From Sphingomonas sp. NFR15 (GTDB lineage: Bacteria > Pseudomonadota > Alphaproteobacteria > Sphingomonadales > Sphingomonadaceae): 64,000 bases of DNA. Below, piece by piece: positions 28,491 to 39,717 of the stretch. Location of the stretch: assembly GCF_900103265.1 (NCBI RefSeq), contig NZ_FMWX01000001.1:434001-498000 (forward strand). The letters run 5' to 3'. Numbering within the stretch: the first letter of the stretch is position 1; each line of letters opens with the position of its first letter. Below the pieces are notes generated by a model. That model had not been told where the DNA came from, did no database searches, and was given only the letters and a program-made list of their open reading frames with translations. Position numbers and translations under genes: made by a program.

Positions 28491-28571
28491 ATGCGCATCC
28501 TTCAGAACCTCGTCGGCAGCATCTTCGCTGTTGCGGGTGTCGCGCTGGTGGTCGAGGTTCTCGTCCTCTGA
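28491..28571 (+). CDS. Possible 26-residue membrane peptide
   Basis: ATG 28491 opens a 26-codon frame ending in TGA at 28569-28571. GGAG lies 8 bases upstream of the ATG (28479-28482). The peptide begins MRILQNLVGSIFAVAGVALV and is almost wholly hydrophobic after the first residues, with one Glu near the end, like a single membrane helix. A perfect 8-bp hairpin (28586-28608) follows 14 bases after the stop. Ribosome site, frame, hydrophobicity and terminator together suggest a real small gene. No family is recognised. Confidence 0.5.
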   Translation: MRILQNLVGSIFAVAGVALVVEVLVL

Positions 28572-28585
28572 TCCATCGGCCCACC

Positions 28586-28608
28586 CCGCCCCTTTTCACG
28601 AGGGGCGG
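28586..28608 (+). terminator. Hairpin after the small peptide ORF
   Basis: CCGCCCCT (28586-28593) and AGGGGCGG (28601-28608) form a perfect 8-bp stem with a 7-base loop. There is no clear U run after it. It lies in the 204-base interval between the peptide ORF and dnaJ, in which I otherwise see only a GC-rich hairpin at about 28747-28771 near the dnaJ end. Confidence 0.45.
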
Positions 28609-28775
28609 AACGGGCCGGCGGGATCGAAAAACGTGCAGCCCGCGTCGGTTCGACGGCAGGCTCACGACAATTCCACATCATTTACATTGGCGCACACGCC
28701 GAACCGCATCTGCGGTCCTTGGGCGAGCCTGCGCCCAACGCATCCCGCGCGCCGCCAGATAGCGGCGCGCGCGCA

Positions 28776-29903
28776 TCACCCCCAAGCTTCCTTCATCTTC
28801 TGAAAGAAGCCCGCGCTCTGCGGCGTTTCCGAACCGGTTTCGGTGGCGCGCAGCTCTTCGAGCAATTCACGCTGGCGGGCGGTGAGCTTGGTCGGCGTCT
28901 CGACCTCGATCCGCACGACGAGATCGCCGCGCCCGCGCCCTTGCAGCACCGGCATGCCGGCGCCGCGCTGACGGAGTTCGCGGCCATGCTGGGTGCCGGC
29001 CGGGATCTTGATATGATGCTGCTGCCCATCCGGCCCCGGAATCGTGATCTCGCCACCCAGCGCCGCCGTGGTGAAGCTGACCGGCGCGCGCGCGAGCAAC
29101 GTCGTGCCCTCGCGCTCGAACAGGGGATGTCGGGCGACGTGGAGGAAAATGTAGAGATCCCCCGCCGGGGCGCCACGTAGCCCCGCCTCGCCTTCACCGG
29201 TCAGGCGGATGCGCGTGCCCTCGTCCACGCCAGGCGGCACGTTGACGGTGAGCGTCTTGGTACGCTCGACCCGGCCCTCGCCGTGGCAGGTGCCGCATGG
29301 ATCGGCGATGACGCGCCCCGCGCCGTGGCACGACGGACAGGTCCGCTCGACCACGAAGAAGCCCTGTTGCGCGCGCACCTTGCCGTGGCCGGCGCAGGTG
29401 GTGCAGGTCTTGGCGCTGGTGCCGCGCTTGGCACCACTGCCCTCGCAGGTTTCGCACACCGCCGACACATCGACCGTTACGTCGGTCGAGCGGCCGGTGA
29501 ACGCCTCCTCCAGCGTGATCTCCATGTCGTAGCGCAAATCCGCGCCGCGTCGCGGCCCGCTGCGGCCACCACCGGCGCGTTCGCCGCCCATGAATTCGCC
29601 GAAGATGTTCTCGAAGATATCGCTGAACGCGCCGAAATCCTGCGCGCCGCCGTGCCCGCCGCCCGGCCCGCCATTGCGGAACGCGGCATGGCCTAACCGA
29701 TCATAGGCCGCGCGCTTCTGTGGATCCTTGAGGCATTCATAGGCCTCGCCGATCGCCTTGAAGCGGCCCTCGGAATCCTTGCACCCGGCGTTGCGATCCG
29801 GGTGATATTTCATCGCGAGCTTGCGATACGACGCCTTGATGGTGGCATCGTCCGCCGTGCGTTCGCATTCAAGCAGTTCGTAAAAATCGACTTCGGTGGT
29901 CAT
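28776..29903 (-). CDS. dnaJ: Chaperone DnaJ
   Basis: The 375-residue type I J-protein stimulates DnaK ATPase and delivers clients. The J domain (residues 1-70) carries HPD in MKYHPDRNAG. A Gly-rich linker (GGPGGGHGGAQDFG) follows. The zinc-finger region has all four CxxCxGxG repeats: CETCEGSG, CTTCAGHG, CPSCHGAG and CGTCHGEG. C-terminal substrate-binding domains follow (VPPGVDEGTRIRLTGEGEAG). It lies 63 bases after dnaK on the same strand, with a small hairpin (29928-29944) between them. Confidence 0.97.
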   Translation of the reverse strand: MTTEVDFYELLECERTADDATIKASYRKLAMKYHPDRNAGCKDSEGRFKAIGEAYECLKDPQKRAAYDRLGHAAFRNGGPGGGHGGAQDFGAFSDIFENIFGEFMGGERAGGGRSGPRRGADLRYDMEITLEEAFTGRSTDVTVDVSAVCETCEGSGAKRGTSAKTCTTCAGHGKVRAQQGFFVVERTCPSCHGAGRVIADPCGTCHGEGRVERTKTLTVNVPPGVDEGTRIRLTGEGEAGLRGAPAGDLYIFLHVARHPLFEREGTTLLARAPVSFTTAALGGEITIPGPDGQQHHIKIPAGTQHGRELRQRGAGMPVLQGRGRGDLVVRIEVETPTKLTARQRELLEELRATETGSETPQSAGFFQKMKEAWG

Positions 29904-29966
29904 ACATGGCCCCCGCCCCCCGGCCGCCCCCGCACGATGCGGGGACAGCCGGGCAAGCGCAACAGA

Positions 29967-31865
<1,899 letters not shown>

Positions 31866-31948
31866 TGGTCCTCTACGGCCCCCGTCTTGTTCAAGTTTGC
31901 AACACTGGCGGCGCCCCCGAATGGGCGACACCGCGCTTTACTCGCCGG

Positions 31949-31976
31949 ATATAGGGGGGCTTTCGCTTGTCGCAAG
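31949..31976 (-). promoter_or_regulatory. Heat-shock (RpoH-type) promoter of dnaK
   Basis: On the minus strand CTTG (31976-31973) is followed after 17 bases by CCTATAT (31955-31949). This fits the alphaproteobacterial sigma32 consensus CTTG-N17/18-CYTATNT exactly at the conserved positions. Transcription would start near 31942, giving a leader of about 77 bases to dnaK. Confidence 0.65.
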
Positions 31977-32026
31977 ATTTCCACGCGCCTAGGAAGTGAC
32001 GATCCTATCCCGAAGCGGGAGTTCGT

Positions 32027-32467
32027 GTGCGCATCCTCGGCCTTTTGATTGCGATCCTGCTGGGTCTGGGTGGCTGTAGCCAACCCGCACAATTCTATAT
32101 CGACCACGGCTACGTTCGCCTGGCGGCGACGCCGGGGCGGCCTGCGGCGGCGTATTTCACGCTGCACGGCGGCCCTGCCGACATGACGTTGATCTCGGTC
32201 CATACCGAATTCGCGATCAAGTCCGAGATCCACCAGTCGACGATGGCGGGCGGCATGTCCGCGATGAAGCCGCTCGACCGGGTCGCGCTGCCAGCGGGCG
32301 GTACGGTGGCGTTCAAGCCCGGCGGGATGCACGTGATGCTGTTCGACATGAATCCCGCGATCAAGCCCGGCAAGACGATGACGATCGACTTCACCTTCTC
32401 GGACGGCTCGCGATACGAATATGATGCGATGGTGATCGCCGCCGGCGACCCCGCGCCGAAGTTTTGA
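32027..32467 (+). CDS. Periplasmic copper chaperone PCu(A)C, lipoprotein
   Basis: The 146-residue protein has a lipoprotein signal (ILLGLGGC, Cys17). It contains the full copper site of the PCu(A)C family, H-X10-M-X21-H-X-M, at His69, Met80, His102 and Met104 (GGMHVM). The family delivers Cu(I) to cytochrome oxidase Cu(A) or guards against copper. The start is GTG with GGGAG upstream. Its stop overlaps the start of the next gene by four bases (TTGA). It is divergent from dnaK. Confidence 0.9.
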   Translation: MRILGLLIAILLGLGGCSQPAQFYIDHGYVRLAATPGRPAAAYFTLHGGPADMTLISVHTEFAIKSEIHQSTMAGGMSAMKPLDRVALPAGGTVAFKPGGMHVMLFDMNPAIKPGKTMTIDFTFSDGSRYEYDAMVIAAGDPAPKF

Positions 32468-32937
32468 GCCAGGCGGCGCGGCCGCTGACCGACGGCGAGA
32501 TCGCGCTCGCGCGCGGCGTGTTCGGCGACGCGATCGATTACGCGCCGGTGCGGATCGTGCTCGGCAAATGGGCCTTCTTCCAGCCGCGCGACACCGTGAT
32601 GGCGCCTCGCGGGCACATCCACTTCCATCCCAAGGGTACCGCCTATCGCGACGATTTCTCGCGCGCGCCGCTTGGTGCGCAGGCGCTGTTCATTCATGAG
32701 ATGGTCCATGTCTGGCAGCACCAATGCGGGCTGTTCCTGCCGATCCGGCGGCATCCGTTCTCGCGCTACCATTATGCGATCCGACCGGGCCTGCCGTTCG
32801 CGCGCTACGGCATCGAGCAGCAGGCCGAAATCGTGCGGCATGCCTTCGTGCTGCGCCATGGCGGCCGCGTGATCGGTGCGGCCGCGCTGGACGTTTACGA
32901 AGGGATGCTGCCGTTCGCGCCGAGCGCGCGGGTTTAA
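32464..32937 (+). CDS. HExxH-containing protein, often labelled vgr-related
   Basis: The 157-residue cytosolic protein starts with TTG inside the stop of the copper chaperone gene, so translation is coupled. It contains LFIHEMVHVWQHQCG, a zincin-type HExxH at residues 78-82, followed by helical sequence and a second acidic segment (YGIEQQAEIVRHAF). This resembles DUF4157-like peptidase domains. Sphingomonad genomes often carry it under the name vgr-related protein, but I see no VgrG homology. The substrate is unknown, and whether it is an active protease is unproven. Confidence 0.75.
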   Translation: MSQAARPLTDGEIALARGVFGDAIDYAPVRIVLGKWAFFQPRDTVMAPRGHIHFHPKGTAYRDDFSRAPLGAQALFIHEMVHVWQHQCGLFLPIRRHPFSRYHYAIRPGLPFARYGIEQQAEIVRHAFVLRHGGRVIGAAALDVYEGMLPFAPSARV

Positions 32938-33126
32938 GCCCAGCCCCCTTCCCTGCGCCCGCGTTAGCCGCTGCGGCTAAGGCGGTCAGGGGGTAGGGCC
33001 AAAGCGAAAACCATCATGCCGCGCCAGCCGGTTCATTTCGGGGCACGGTAGATTGAACTTCTGGCATCCTGCGGTGTTTGATCTGGCACGCCACATCCGA
33101 AACGAATAGAACGAAGGAACCGAGCG

Positions 33127-33516
33127 ATGTTTAAGAAGCTGGCAATGGCGACGTTGATCGCAACCGTCGCAGTCCCCACCACCGCCTTCGCCGGCGGCCA
33201 GGATTACGACCGCGGCAGCCAGTGGCATCGCGACCAGGCCGAGCGCGATGCGTATTACAACAATCGGACGTCGTACGGCGACCGTGGCTATCGCAACGAT
33301 CGCCGGTATCGCAACGACCGCCGCTACTACCAGGATTGCAAGCGCAGCAGCGGCACGACCGGGACGATCGCCGGCGGTGCGGGCGGCGCGGTGCTCGGGA
33401 ACGTGCTCGGCGGCGGCACGCTCGGCACGATCGCCGGCGGCGTCGGCGGCGCGCTGCTCGGCCGCACGCTCGACAAGAACCACGACCGCGCGCAGAACCG
33501 CCGCAACGGCTGCTGA
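33127..33516 (+). CDS. Exported glycine-zipper (2TM) protein
   Basis: The 129-residue protein has a signal peptide (KKLAMATLIATVAVPTTAFA) and an Arg/Tyr/Asp-rich mature region (YGDRGYRNDRRYRNDRRYYQ). A C-terminal glycine zipper follows (GTIAGGAGGAVLGNVLGGG and a second GTIAGGVGGALLG). Such zippers pack in outer-membrane or periplasmic proteins of the SlyB/17-kDa antigen type, but no lipobox is present here. AAGGAA precedes the ATG. The role is probably envelope-related and is not specified by the sequence. A GC-rich hairpin follows the stop. Confidence 0.82.
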   Translation: MFKKLAMATLIATVAVPTTAFAGGQDYDRGSQWHRDQAERDAYYNNRTSYGDRGYRNDRRYRNDRRYYQDCKRSSGTTGTIAGGAGGAVLGNVLGGGTLGTIAGGVGGALLGRTLDKNHDRAQNRRNGC

Positions 33517-33521
33517 CCTTT

Positions 33522-33547
33522 GCGGGGGCGCGGAACGCGCCCCCCGC
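33522..33547. terminator. Hairpin between the glycine-zipper gene and glmS
   Basis: GCGGGGGCGCG and CGCGCCCCCCGC (33536-33547) pair with one bulged base around a short GAA loop. It lies between converging genes and probably serves both directions. Confidence 0.55.
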
Positions 33548-33568
33548 TACCGTTCGCTTATTCGACGG

Positions 33569-35392
<1,824 letters not shown>

Positions 35393-35403
35393 GCGCGCGT
35401 TCC

Positions 35404-35778
35404 TTACTGCTCGATCCTGTACGGCACCCGAATGCCGGGCATCGTCGCGGGAAAATCCTTGGTATTGCGGGTAACCAGCACACGACCCGCCGCTTGCGCC
35501 GACGCGAGAATTACCGAGTCGGCCAATTTCAGTCGCGTGCGTTCCCGGCGAAGCTGTGCCGCGCGCCCGGCGATATCAACGTCAAGTTCGTCAATTGTGA
35601 AGCCGTTCAAAAATCGTATGACGATGGGCATGCTATCGCCCTGCACCTTGGAGAGAACCTCGATCCAGGTGACGCGGCTTATACACGGCACATCCGCACG
35701 CCGGATTTCCTCACGCGCCGCTTCATGACCGTTCAGCGCATCGATCAGGATATTGCTGTCGAAAGATACCGCGTTCAC
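35404..35778 (-). CDS. PIN-domain toxin, VapC-like
   Basis: The 124-residue protein has a PIN domain, a magnesium-dependent RNase fold. The four acidic catalytic residues are visible: Asp7 in SFDSNILIDAL, Glu40 in WIEVLS, Asp87 in LADSVILASA and Asp108 in NTKDF. VapC toxins cleave tRNA or rRNA when their antitoxin is lost. The ATG overlaps the antitoxin stop by four bases. The gene ends 11 bases before the glmS start, so the pair sits inside the glmU-glmS segment and may be cotranscribed with it. Confidence 0.9.
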   Translation of the reverse strand: MNAVSFDSNILIDALNGHEAAREEIRRADVPCISRVTWIEVLSKVQGDSMPIVIRFLNGFTIDELDVDIAGRAAQLRRERTRLKLADSVILASAQAAGRVLVTRNTKDFPATMPGIRVPYRIEQ

Positions 35779-36125
35779 GTCTTCTTCTGACGTTGCAAGT
35801 TCAGGTAGAATTCTCGTTCAAGATCGTCCTGCTCATCAAACAGGTCCGGGAATTCGGCCTTCACGTCCTCGTAATCATCGTCCCAGGGCCTGGTCCAACT
35901 GGCACGCTCGCGCCGTTGCCATTCGACAGCATCGCCAATATCGGTGCGATCCTTCCAAATGCCGAACGCCGCGTCCAGCCAGTCCTTCTTCTGTTTTGAC
36001 TGCACTTCCGCACGGTAGCTGGACACCGCTTCGCGGACGAGTGCCGCACGGGATTTGCCGAGTTCCGCAGCCTGGGAATCGAGCCACTTCATGTCATCTT
36101 CAGGTATATCTACCAGCGCACGCAT
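35775..36125 (-). CDS. Ribbon-helix-helix antitoxin partner of the PIN toxin
   Basis: The 116-residue protein has an N-terminal ribbon-helix-helix DNA-binding pattern (MRALVDIPEDDMKWLDSQAA then LGKSRAALVREAV). The C-terminal half is acidic (WDDDYEDVKAEFPDLFDEQDD), the usual toxin-neutralising region. Such antitoxins repress their own promoter. It is longer than the typical 70-90-residue VapB. Its ATG lies 25 bases after the glmU stop, and codon use is somewhat less GC-biased than in the flanking glm genes, consistent with acquisition. Confidence 0.85.
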   Translation of the reverse strand: MRALVDIPEDDMKWLDSQAAELGKSRAALVREAVSSYRAEVQSKQKKDWLDAAFGIWKDRTDIGDAVEWQRRERASWTRPWDDDYEDVKAEFPDLFDEQDDLEREFYLNLQRQKKT

Positions 36126-36150
36126 AGCGGCACGATATCACACCGTGATA

Positions 36151-37527
36151 TCATTTCCCAGCATCCTTCTTCGCCTTCGCCGCCGCGCGGAACCTCGGCG
36201 CCCAGTCCTCACGCGTCTCCTGCCGGCCGCGCGCCACCGCCAGCGCGTCGGCGGGCACGTCGGCGGTGATGACCGATCCCGCCGCGATCAGCGCGCCGTC
36301 GCCGATCGCCACCGGCGCGACCAGCGCGGAGTTCGAGCCGATGAACGCGCCCGCGCCGATCCTCGTGAGCGACTTGTTGTAGCCGTCGTAATTACAGGTG
36401 ATCGTGCCCGCGCCGATGTTCGCGCCCGCGCCGATTTCGGCATCGCCGAGGTAGGTGAGGTGGTTGGCCTTGGCGCCCTTGCCGAGCACCGCCTTCTTCA
36501 TCTCGACGAAATTGCCGACATGCGCATCCTCGCCCACGACCGCGCCGGGGCGGAGCCGCGCATAGGGCCCGATGATCGCGCCGCTTGCGACGCTCGCGCC
36601 CTCGATATGGCTGAACGCGCGCAGCGTCGCCCTGTCGGCGATCGTCACACCGGGGCCGAATACCACATTGGGTTCGATCACGACGTCGCGGCCGATCACC
36701 GTGTCGTGCGCGAACCACACCGTCTCGGGCGCGATCAGCGTCGCGCCGTCAGCCATCGCGGCGGCGCGGCGCGCCTGCTGCCACGCCCCCTCGACCGCCG
36801 CCAGTTCGGCGCGGCTGTTGACGCCGGCGACCTCGGCGGCGTCGGTCTCGATCACCACGGAGGTTCGCCCCTCGGCGATCGCGAGCATGACAATATCGGG
36901 GAGGTAATATTCCCCCGCCGCATTGTCATTGCCGACCCTGGCGAGCAATGGAAACAGATCGGCCGAGCGCACCGCCATCAGCCCGGAATTGCACAGCGTC
37001 TCCGCGCGCTCCTCGGGCAAGGCATCCTTATACTCGACCATCTTGATTATGCGCCCATCGACATCGGCGATGATGCGGCCGTAGGCTGCTGGATCGACGG
37101 GGCGGAAGCCGAGCACCACGCACGCCGGCGCATCGGCACCAGCCAGCCGGTCGAGCATCCGCCGCATCGTCGCCGCGCGCACCAGCGGCACGTCGCCGTA
37201 CAGGATCAGCACCGCGCCATCGAACCCCGCCAGCGCCGCCTCGGCCTGTGCGACGGCATGGCCGGTGCCGAGCTGCTCCGCCTGAAGCGCGGTCGTCGCG
37301 CCGAGCGGCGCGACCGCCGCCTCGACCTGGTCGCGGCCGGCCCCCGTGACCACCACCACCCGCTCGGGCGCGAGCGACTCGACGCTCGCGAGCAGATGCA
37401 GCAGCATCGGCCGTCCGGCGACCGGGTGGAGCACCTTGTGGAGATCGGATTTCATCCGCGTGCCTTTGCCGGCGGCAAGGATGATCGCGGCCAAAGCGGG
37501 TGCAGAAGCAGGGGATTTCGCGTCCAT
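36151..37527 (-). CDS. glmU: Bifunctional GlcNAc-1-phosphate uridyltransferase / GlcN-1-phosphate acetyltransferase
   Basis: The 458-residue enzyme carries out the last two steps to UDP-GlcNAc. The N-terminal nucleotidyltransferase has LAAGKGTRMKSDLHKVLHP and LILYGDVPLV. The C-terminal left-handed beta-helix acetyltransferase shows hexapeptide repeats (GPYARLRPGAVVGEDAHVGN, GAGTITCNYDGYNK). The start MDAKSPASAPALAAII is the first ATG that keeps the fold intact. It is upstream of the toxin-antitoxin pair and glmS, and divergent from gph. Confidence 0.96.
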   Translation of the reverse strand: MDAKSPASAPALAAIILAAGKGTRMKSDLHKVLHPVAGRPMLLHLLASVESLAPERVVVVTGAGRDQVEAAVAPLGATTALQAEQLGTGHAVAQAEAALAGFDGAVLILYGDVPLVRAATMRRMLDRLAGADAPACVVLGFRPVDPAAYGRIIADVDGRIIKMVEYKDALPEERAETLCNSGLMAVRSADLFPLLARVGNDNAAGEYYLPDIVMLAIAEGRTSVVIETDAAEVAGVNSRAELAAVEGAWQQARRAAAMADGATLIAPETVWFAHDTVIGRDVVIEPNVVFGPGVTIADRATLRAFSHIEGASVASGAIIGPYARLRPGAVVGEDAHVGNFVEMKKAVLGKGAKANHLTYLGDAEIGAGANIGAGTITCNYDGYNKSLTRIGAGAFIGSNSALVAPVAIGDGALIAAGSVITADVPADALAVARGRQETREDWAPRFRAAAKAKKDAGK

Positions 37528-37589
37528 GTTCGCCGCCCTGCCACGAGAGGGTTGCCAATTCCATAGCGGCAGTGTCAGGCGCCGCCATC

Positions 37590-38258
37590 ATGACGGATTT
37601 TTCCTTCGACATCGTCGGATTCGATCTCGACGGCACCTTGGTCGACAGCAGCGGCGATCTCGCCGCAGCGGTCAATGTGATGCTCGCGCACGATGGCCGG
37701 CCGACGCTCGCCGTGCCGCAGGTGGTGGCGATGACCGGCGGCGGTGTCGCGCGGCTGGTGCGGCTCGCGCTGGAGGCGACCGGCGGCGCCGCGCCGGACG
37801 AGGCCGCGCGGCTCCAAGCCGTGATGCTCGCATCTTATGAAGCGAATATCGCGGTGCTGACCCGGCCCTATCCCGGCGCGGTCGCCGCGATCGAGACGTT
37901 GCGCGCGCGCGGTGTTCAGGTGGCGATCGTCACCAACAAGCTCGCCGCGATGTCCGAAAAACTGCTCGCGGAGCTTGGTCTGCGCGGCCTGTTCGATATT
38001 GTGATCGGCGGCGATACGATGGGGCCGGGCAAGCAGAAGCCCGATCCGGCGCCGATCCACGAAATGGTCCGCCGCGCGGGCGGCGGGCGCACCGCGTTCG
38101 TCGGCGATACGATGTTCGATGTGACCGCCGCGCGGCACGCCAGCGTGCCGGTGGTGGTGGTGAACTTCGGCCGCGAACCGGTCGATGGCTTCGGCGCCGA
38201 CGCGGTGATCGACCATTTCGACGCGCTGATCCCGACGCTGGAGACCCTTCACGCATGA
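37590..38258 (+). CDS. gph: HAD-family phosphatase, probably phosphoglycolate phosphatase
   Basis: The 222-residue protein has the haloacid dehalogenase motifs: I, GFDLDGTLVDS with nucleophile Asp; II, VAIVTNK; III, KPDP; and IV, FVGDTMFDV. The cap domain between motifs I and II and the overall length fit phosphoglycolate phosphatase, which clears 2-phosphoglycolate from DNA repair or oxidation, but other small phosphoesters are possible. ATG 37590 begins the conserved protein; an open frame upstream lacks homology. The VanZ-like gene overlaps the stop by four bases (ATGA). Confidence 0.88.
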   Translation: MTDFSFDIVGFDLDGTLVDSSGDLAAAVNVMLAHDGRPTLAVPQVVAMTGGGVARLVRLALEATGGAAPDEAARLQAVMLASYEANIAVLTRPYPGAVAAIETLRARGVQVAIVTNKLAAMSEKLLAELGLRGLFDIVIGGDTMGPGKQKPDPAPIHEMVRRAGGGRTAFVGDTMFDVTAARHASVPVVVVNFGREPVDGFGADAVIDHFDALIPTLETLHA

Positions 38259-38611
38259 CCAAGGCGACCCTGACGTTCCGGCTGCTGCTGTGGGCGGCGA
38301 TCCTGTTCGCGGTGACGATGGCGGTGCTGCCGCATCCGCCGCACATGCCGATCGACCGCTTCGGCGACAAGTTCGAGCATATGACCGCATTCGCGGTGAT
38401 CTCGGCGCTGGCGGCGCGCGCCTATCCGCGCTTCCCGCTGGTGCGGATCGGCGAGCGGCTGTCGTTCCTCGGCGCGCTGATCGAGGTGGTGCAGTCGATC
38501 CCCGAACTCCACCGCGATTGCGACATCCGCGACTGGGTCGCGGATACGCTGGCGATCACGGTGGTGCTGCTGGTGGCGGGGATGTTCCGGGGCCGGCGAA
38601 AGCTGCGGTAA
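38255..38611 (+). CDS. VanZ-like membrane protein
   Basis: The 118-residue protein has two or three membrane helices (LLLWAAILFAVTMAVLPHPP, HMTAFAVISALAARAYP, LAITVVLLVAGMFRG) and the VanZ-like pattern DKFEHMTAFAVISAL and IEVVQ. VanZ in enterococci lowers teicoplanin sensitivity; in other bacteria the family has no clear role. It is coupled to gph by a four-base overlap. The sequence does not show a link to glycopeptides. Confidence 0.8.
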   Translation: MTKATLTFRLLLWAAILFAVTMAVLPHPPHMPIDRFGDKFEHMTAFAVISALAARAYPRFPLVRIGERLSFLGALIEVVQSIPELHRDCDIRDWVADTLAITVVLLVAGMFRGRRKLR

Positions 38612-38633
38612 GCGACACGCGCACCCGTTCATG

Positions 38634-38706
38634 CTGAGCGTGTCGAAGGACGCGCCTAAAGCGGAGCGCTGCTTGGCACGTGCTTCGACACGCTCAGCAC
38701 GAACGG
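38634..38706. repeat. Inverted repeat, family B
   Basis: CCCGTTCATGCTGAGCGTGT continuing to CGAAG (left arm, from 38634) pairs with the right arm ending CACGAACGG at 38706. It is between the converging VanZ-like and nucleotidyltransferase genes and is the clearest family B copy in the window. Confidence 0.8.
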
Positions 38707-38718
38707 CGGTTTGTCCTG

Positions 38719-39717
38719 CTAAGCGGCGCCCTGCTTCCGCCACTTGATCCACAAATGCCGCGCCAGCATCGCGGGCGGCATGCGCAGCCAGTGCGAGCGG
38801 ATGTAGAACCCGAGCCGCGTTACCGGTCGCGTCGCACGGCCCCAGCCGTCTCTGGCCGTCACGCGGTGTAGGCACAGGCGGTCGCCCGGCGAAAGCGTCG
38901 CGCCATCGCCGTAGAGCGCAGCCGCCAGCCGTAGCGCGCGACCGACCGCATCGCCCAAGCCGTGATGCTCGGCGCGCTCGATGAGTCCGACGACGCCGAA
39001 CTCCTCGACCAGGCAATGCACGTCCCACAGGTTGCGCAACCCGCCGGCGAGTTCGCCGTCCGCGAACAGGTGCGCCGCGGCGTGGACGATCACGTCGGTG
39101 CGCGAGAGCATCGCCAGCCCCCCCTTTTCCCCGGCGCGCAGCGGCACCGCCTCCGCCAACAGCCCGGCCGCATCCGGCGTGATCCGCGCGGTGAGCGGCA
39201 GGATCGTATGGTGAACATCGATCATCCGGTCGCGCTCGCGGTGGACCAGCGGCGGCAGTTCGTGCATCCAGCGGCGGTAATAGGCGTCGTCATACGCGTC
39301 GGGCTTGACCCATTCCCAACCGTTCGTGAGCAACGCGCGCTCGACCGCCTGAAGGCTGGCGCGCGGCACCAGGATGTCGAGATCACCGATCGAACGCCCC
39401 TGCCCCGCCATCAGCCCGGCCGCGACGAACGCCGTGCCCTTGAGCAGCACCACCGGTATCCCGAGCGACGCCAGCGCACGCCGCGCGGCTTCCGCCTCCC
39501 ACAGCGCCAGCGTGCGGCCATGTTCGGCGGAGGCGCGGGCATCGGCCAGTATGCGCGCCACCGCCGGCGGCATCGGGGTTCCCTCCAATCGCCAGGCGAG
39601 CGTGCCGATCATCTGCTCGGCGCGCGCGATCGCGATCAACGCGGTCCAGCCGGCCGCATCGAGCGCGGCCGCGTCGCCAGGCGCGCGCAGGATACGCGCG
39701 AGCAGCCAGCCGTTCAC
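38719..39717 (-). CDS. Nucleotidyltransferase family protein (PF14907-like) of the HPr-rel-A cassette
   Basis: The 332-residue protein has the catalytic pattern of the uncharacterised nucleotidyltransferase family: LLKGTAF (Lys93) followed by SIGDLDILV (Asp112, Asp114). This resembles the GS-to-DxD arrangement of polymerase-beta-like transferases. The rest is helical (LLAEAVPLRAGEKGG, AAHLFADGELAGGLRNLWD). GTG 39717 overlaps the kinase stop by four bases (GTGA); the open frame runs four codons further to another GTG. It is the last of four coupled genes. The nucleotide and acceptor are unknown. Confidence 0.83.
   Translation of the reverse strand: MNGWLLARILRAPGDAAALDAAGWTALIAIARAEQMIGTLAWRLEGTPMPPAVARILADARASAEHGRTLALWEAEAARRALASLGIPVVLLKGTAFVAAGLMAGQGRSIGDLDILVPRASLQAVERALLTNGWEWVKPDAYDDAYYRRWMHELPPLVHRERDRMIDVHHTILPLTARITPDAAGLLAEAVPLRAGEKGGLAMLSRTDVIVHAAAHLFADGELAGGLRNLWDVHCLVEEFGVVGLIERAEHHGLGDAVGRALRLAAALYGDGATLSPGDRLCLHRVTARDGWGRATRPVTRLGFYIRSHWLRMPPAMLARHLWIKWRKQGAA

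Noticed and set aside
32464..32937. VgrG spike protein or type VI secretion gene
   Set aside because: The common label vgr-related is not supported: the protein is 157 residues with an HExxH motif and no gp27/gp5 fold.
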